Below are positions 7,600 through 9,111 of a stretch of 9,111 nucleotides of DNA, piece after piece. The DNA lies in NCBI GenBank assembly GCA_002363635.1, contig DEWM01000064.1, positions 1 to 9,111 on the forward strand. Direction: 5' to 3'. Under the pieces are notes generated by a model. The model was not told the DNA's origin, did no database searches, and was given only the letters and a program-made list of their open reading frames with translations. This DNA is from Caryophanales bacterium UBA3210 (GTDB lineage: Bacteria; Bacillota_I; Bacilli_A; RFN20; CAG-449). The position numbers and the translations under genes are program-made. Each line of letters opens with the position of its first letter. Within the stretch, counting starts at the first letter, position 1.

Positions 7600-8793
7600 A
7601 TGGAAAGACGTGTTGGTACATGTTCAAGAGGCATTAGATGCCCAATCATTAAAGAAGGAGACGATTTAGCAACTATCGTTACTACAAGCGTAGTAGAAGC
7701 AGCTAAATATGAAAACTTCGCTTTAAGAGATAGAGATGTAGTTGCAATTACAGAATCTATCGTTGCAAGAGCACAAGGAAACTACGCAAGCGTAGATGCA
7801 ATTGCAAAAGATGTCAAAACAAAAACTGGTGGAGAAACAGTTGGCGTTATTTTCCCAATATTATCTAGAAACAGATTCGCAATCTTACTTAAAGGAATTG
7901 CTCGTGGAGTAAAGAAAGTAGTATTAATGCTTTCATATCCTTCAGATGAAGTAGGAAACCATTTATTAACTTTAGATGAATTAGATGAAAAAAATGTAAA
8001 TCCATATAGCGATGTTCTTTCACTAGCAAAATATAGAGAATTATTTGGAAGCAAAGTTCATGAATTCACAGGTGTTGATTATATTGATTACTATGTAGAA
8101 TTAATTAAAGGCGAAGGTGCAGATGTAGAAGTAGTCTTTGCAAACCAAGCAAAAACAATCTTAAATTACACAAAAGATGTTATCGCATGTGATATTCACA
8201 CAAGAGCAAGAACAAAACGTATCTTAAAAGCAAATGGTGCAAGAGTAGTCTTAGGCTTAGATGATATTTTAACTTCATCAGTAGATGGATCAGGTTACAA
8301 TGAAAAATATGGCTTACTTGGATCAAACAAAGCAACAGAAGATAAAGTAAAATTATTCCCAAGAGATGCTCAAGGCTTAGTTGAAGATATTCAAGCAAGA
8401 TTATTAAAAGAAACTGGAAAGCATTTCGAAGTAATGGTATACGGAGATGGAGCATTCAAAGATCCACAAGGAAAGATTTGGGAATTAGCAGACCCAGTAG
8501 TTTCACCATTCCATACAGAAGGCTTAGTTGGCACACCTAATGAATTAAAATTAAAATTCTTAGCAGATAATGATTATAAAGATTTAAAAGGTGCAGAATT
8601 AAAAGAAGCTATTTCAAAAGCAATCAAAACAAAAGATGCAAACTTAAAAGGAACAATGGCAACAGAAGGAACTACACCAAGACAATTAACAGATTTAATT
8701 GGTTCATTATGTGATTTAACATCTGGTTCAGGTGATAAAGGTACACCAGTTGTTTTAGTACAAGGCTATTTCGATAACTATACTAACGACTAA
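7600..8793 (+). CDS. Coenzyme F420-0:L-glutamate ligase-like (CofE domain) protein
   Basis: The protein has the CofE/F420-0:gamma-glutamyl ligase fold; true CofE adds glutamate to coenzyme F420-0 with GTP. I set the start at 7600, giving 397 residues, because AAAGGAG (7584-7590) stands nine bases before this ATG; an in-frame ATG at 7567 would add 11 residues but has no such site and lies within the presumed promoter/operator. Seen: [18 protein letters not shown] near residues 38-55, like the 'DDVLAVASKIVS..EG' opening of Cof[10 protein letters not shown] (198-206); YGDGAFKDP (281-289) followed by [13 protein letters not shown]. The C-terminal ~90 residues extend past the usual ~250-residue archaeal enzyme. 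Similar ~400-residue proteins occur in anaerobic Firmicutes that lack F420, and their substrate is unknown as far as I know. No other F420 gene is in the window, so another amino-acid ligase reaction is more likely. It is transcribed alone, between two terminators. Confidence 0.85.
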   Translation: MERRVGTCSRGIRCPIIKEGDDLATIVTTSVVEAAKYENFALRDRDVVAITESIVARAQGNYASVDAIAKDVKTKTGGETVGVIFPILSRNRFAILLKGIARGVKKVVLMLSYPSDEVGNHLLTLDELDEKNVNPYSDVLSLAKYRELFGSKVHEFTGVDYIDYYVELIKGEGADVEVVFANQAKTILNYTKDVIACDIHTRARTKRILKANGARVVLGLDDILTSSVDGSGYNEKYGLLGSNKATEDKVKLFPRDAQGLVEDIQARLLKETGKHFEVMVYGDGAFKDPQGKIWELADPVVSPFHTEGLVGTPNELKLKFLADNDYKDLKGAELKEAISKAIKTKDANLKGTMATEGTTPRQLTDLIGSLCDLTSGSGDKGTPVVLVQGYFDNYTND

Positions 8794-8819
8794 TTAATAA
8801 AATAAATAAGGAAAATAAG

Positions 8820-8848
8820 ACTGCCACTTCATAAGTGGCAGTTTTTTC
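8820..8848 (+). terminator. Rho-independent terminator after the CofE-like gene
   Basis: A perfect 9-bp GC-containing stem, CTGCCACTT (8821-8829) with AAGTGGCAG (8833-8841), has a CAT loop and is followed by six T residues (8842-8847). Flanking A and T extend the pairing. It insulates the CofE-like gene from the promoters downstream. Confidence 0.93.
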
Positions 8849-8942
8849 TATATATATATCTTTATATATAAAGGGAAAAATGGGCGAAAAATCAAAGAAA
8901 ATCATGTACTAAAAAAATAATTAAAAATATTTAAGAAAACAC
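8849..8942. other. Non-coding AT-rich spacer upstream of the tandem promoters
   Basis: This begins the 318-base gene-free end of the window (8794-9111). It holds alternating TA runs including the palindrome TTTATATATAAA near 8860-8871, and then A/T tracts (about 8911-8938) just upstream of the first -35. Such tracts are what an UP element for RNA polymerase alpha subunits looks like. I see no credible gene here. Confidence 0.5.
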
Positions 8943-8972
8943 TTGATAAGTACCTATAAAAAGGGGTATATT
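8943..8972 (+). promoter_or_regulatory. Promoter P1 of a probable rRNA (stable RNA) operon
   Basis: TTGATA (8943-8948) and TATATT (8967-8972) are separated by 18 bases, with A/T tracts upstream. Counting seven bases from the -10 puts +1 on G8979. Start with G is typical of Bacillus rRNA promoters, which sense the GTP pool. The following AGTCGCC is the kind of sequence found after Firmicutes rRNA promoters. The pairing with a second similar promoter 103 bases downstream supports the rRNA reading. Confidence 0.65.
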
Positions 8973-8978
8973 AATCAA

Positions 8979-8999
8979 GTCGCCTCGAAAGAGAAAGAC
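8979..8999 (+). other. Small two-step hairpin at the P1 start site
   Basis: GTC (8979-8981) can pair with GAC (8997-8999), and CTC (8984-8986) with GAG (8991-8993) around a GAAA tetraloop, with GC unpaired on the left side and AAA on the right. Each stem is only three pairs, so alone it is weak; its value is that the P2 leader has the same layout. Confidence 0.4.
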
Positions 9000-9046
9000 A
9001 CAAAAAATTAATCCAAAAAATTCTACAAATTATTAATAAAAATTAC

Positions 9047-9075
9047 TTGACTATTAATACTCCTTGTAGTAATAT
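9047..9075 (+). promoter_or_regulatory. Promoter P2 of a probable rRNA (stable RNA) operon
   Basis: TTGACT (9047-9052) and TAATAT (9070-9075) are separated by the ideal 17 bases, and an A/T-rich stretch (about 9021-9045) lies directly upstream. The predicted +1, seven bases after the -10, is G9082. This is the best promoter in the window by sequence. Nothing coding follows before the window ends 36 bases later, which fits a structural RNA operon with a leader. Confidence 0.75.
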
Positions 9076-9080
9076 GGATA

Positions 9081-9108
9081 TGTTCGCCGCTTGAGAGAGC
9101 GTAGAACA
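9081..9108 (+). other. Leader hairpin at the P2 start site (rRNA leader-like)
   Basis: TGTTC (9081-9085) pairs with GAACA (9104-9108), and CGCT (9088-9091) with AGCG (9098-9101) around the loop TGAGAG; an internal loop of GC against TA separates the two stems. The stem begins at the predicted transcription start. The last bases (AGAACACTT) resemble the run-up to the 'CTTTGAAAACT' boxA-like element common in Firmicutes rRNA leaders, but that element would be outside the window. Confidence 0.5.
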
Positions 9109-9111
9109 CTT

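Noticed and set aside
8849..8872. TA-rich run and palindrome TTTATATATAAA as a replication or recombination site
   Set aside because: It is low-complexity AT sequence with no DnaA boxes, att-like repeats or neighbouring recombinase.
8880..8912. A 10-codon open frame ATG...TAA (MGEKSKKIMY) preceded by AAAGGG
   Set aside because: It lies between a terminator and promoter P1 with no promoter of its own, is very short, and its lysine-rich content is what an A-rich spacer gives by chance.
9082..9111. Start of a tRNA or a riboswitch in the last 30 bases
   Set aside because: The hairpin does not fit a tRNA acceptor/D-arm pattern and is too short for any riboswitch I know; a leader of a stable RNA operon explains it better, though the window ends before this can be settled.

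Overview
The window is very AT-rich, densely coded and entirely plus-strand. It looks like a low-GC Firmicutes/Bacilli genome, possibly one of the small-genome uncultured lineages related to Mollicutes. Tryptophan is read from TGG throughout (for example the NKWD motif of Der), no reading frame contains an internal TGA, and all seven stops are TAA (5) or TAG (2). A standard genetic code with few TGA stops fits best, but seven stops is a small sample. The phylum call is an inference from composition and gene content.

Layout. (1) 1-4356: a run of three genes, the 3' part of cytidylate kinase (cmk), the ribosome-assembly GTPase der starting on the base after the cmk stop, and a P-type cation ATPase of the CtpE/Exp7-like type. 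It closes with a terminator whose stem starts inside the last ATPase codons. (2) 4438-7472: three tightly spaced genes encoding a DUF697/YcjF-like membrane protein, a membrane protein that resembles an M50 (site-2) protease but has lost the zinc-binding HExxH residues, and a divergent DegV/FakB-type fatty-acid-binding protein. Both inner junctions use a TAG stop that overlaps the next gene's AGGAG ribosome binding site. A strong terminator follows. (3) 7600-8793: a single gene for a protein with the coenzyme F420-0:gamma-glutamyl ligase fold (CofE-like), with its own promoter region and terminator. (4) 8794-9111: non-coding. After the terminator it carries two tandem sigma-A promoters of the stable-RNA type. 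Each is followed, right at its predicted +1 G, by a hairpin of the same layout. This probably drives an rRNA (or tRNA) operon lying just past the window end.

The housekeeping part (cmk, der, promoters) is conventional. The less explained parts are the DUF697/pseudo-M50/DegV operon, the CofE-like gene in an organism with no other sign of F420 in this window, and the duplicated promoter-plus-hairpin unit. I found no CRISPR array, insertion sequence, tRNA or phage gene, and no clear new defence or mobile system.
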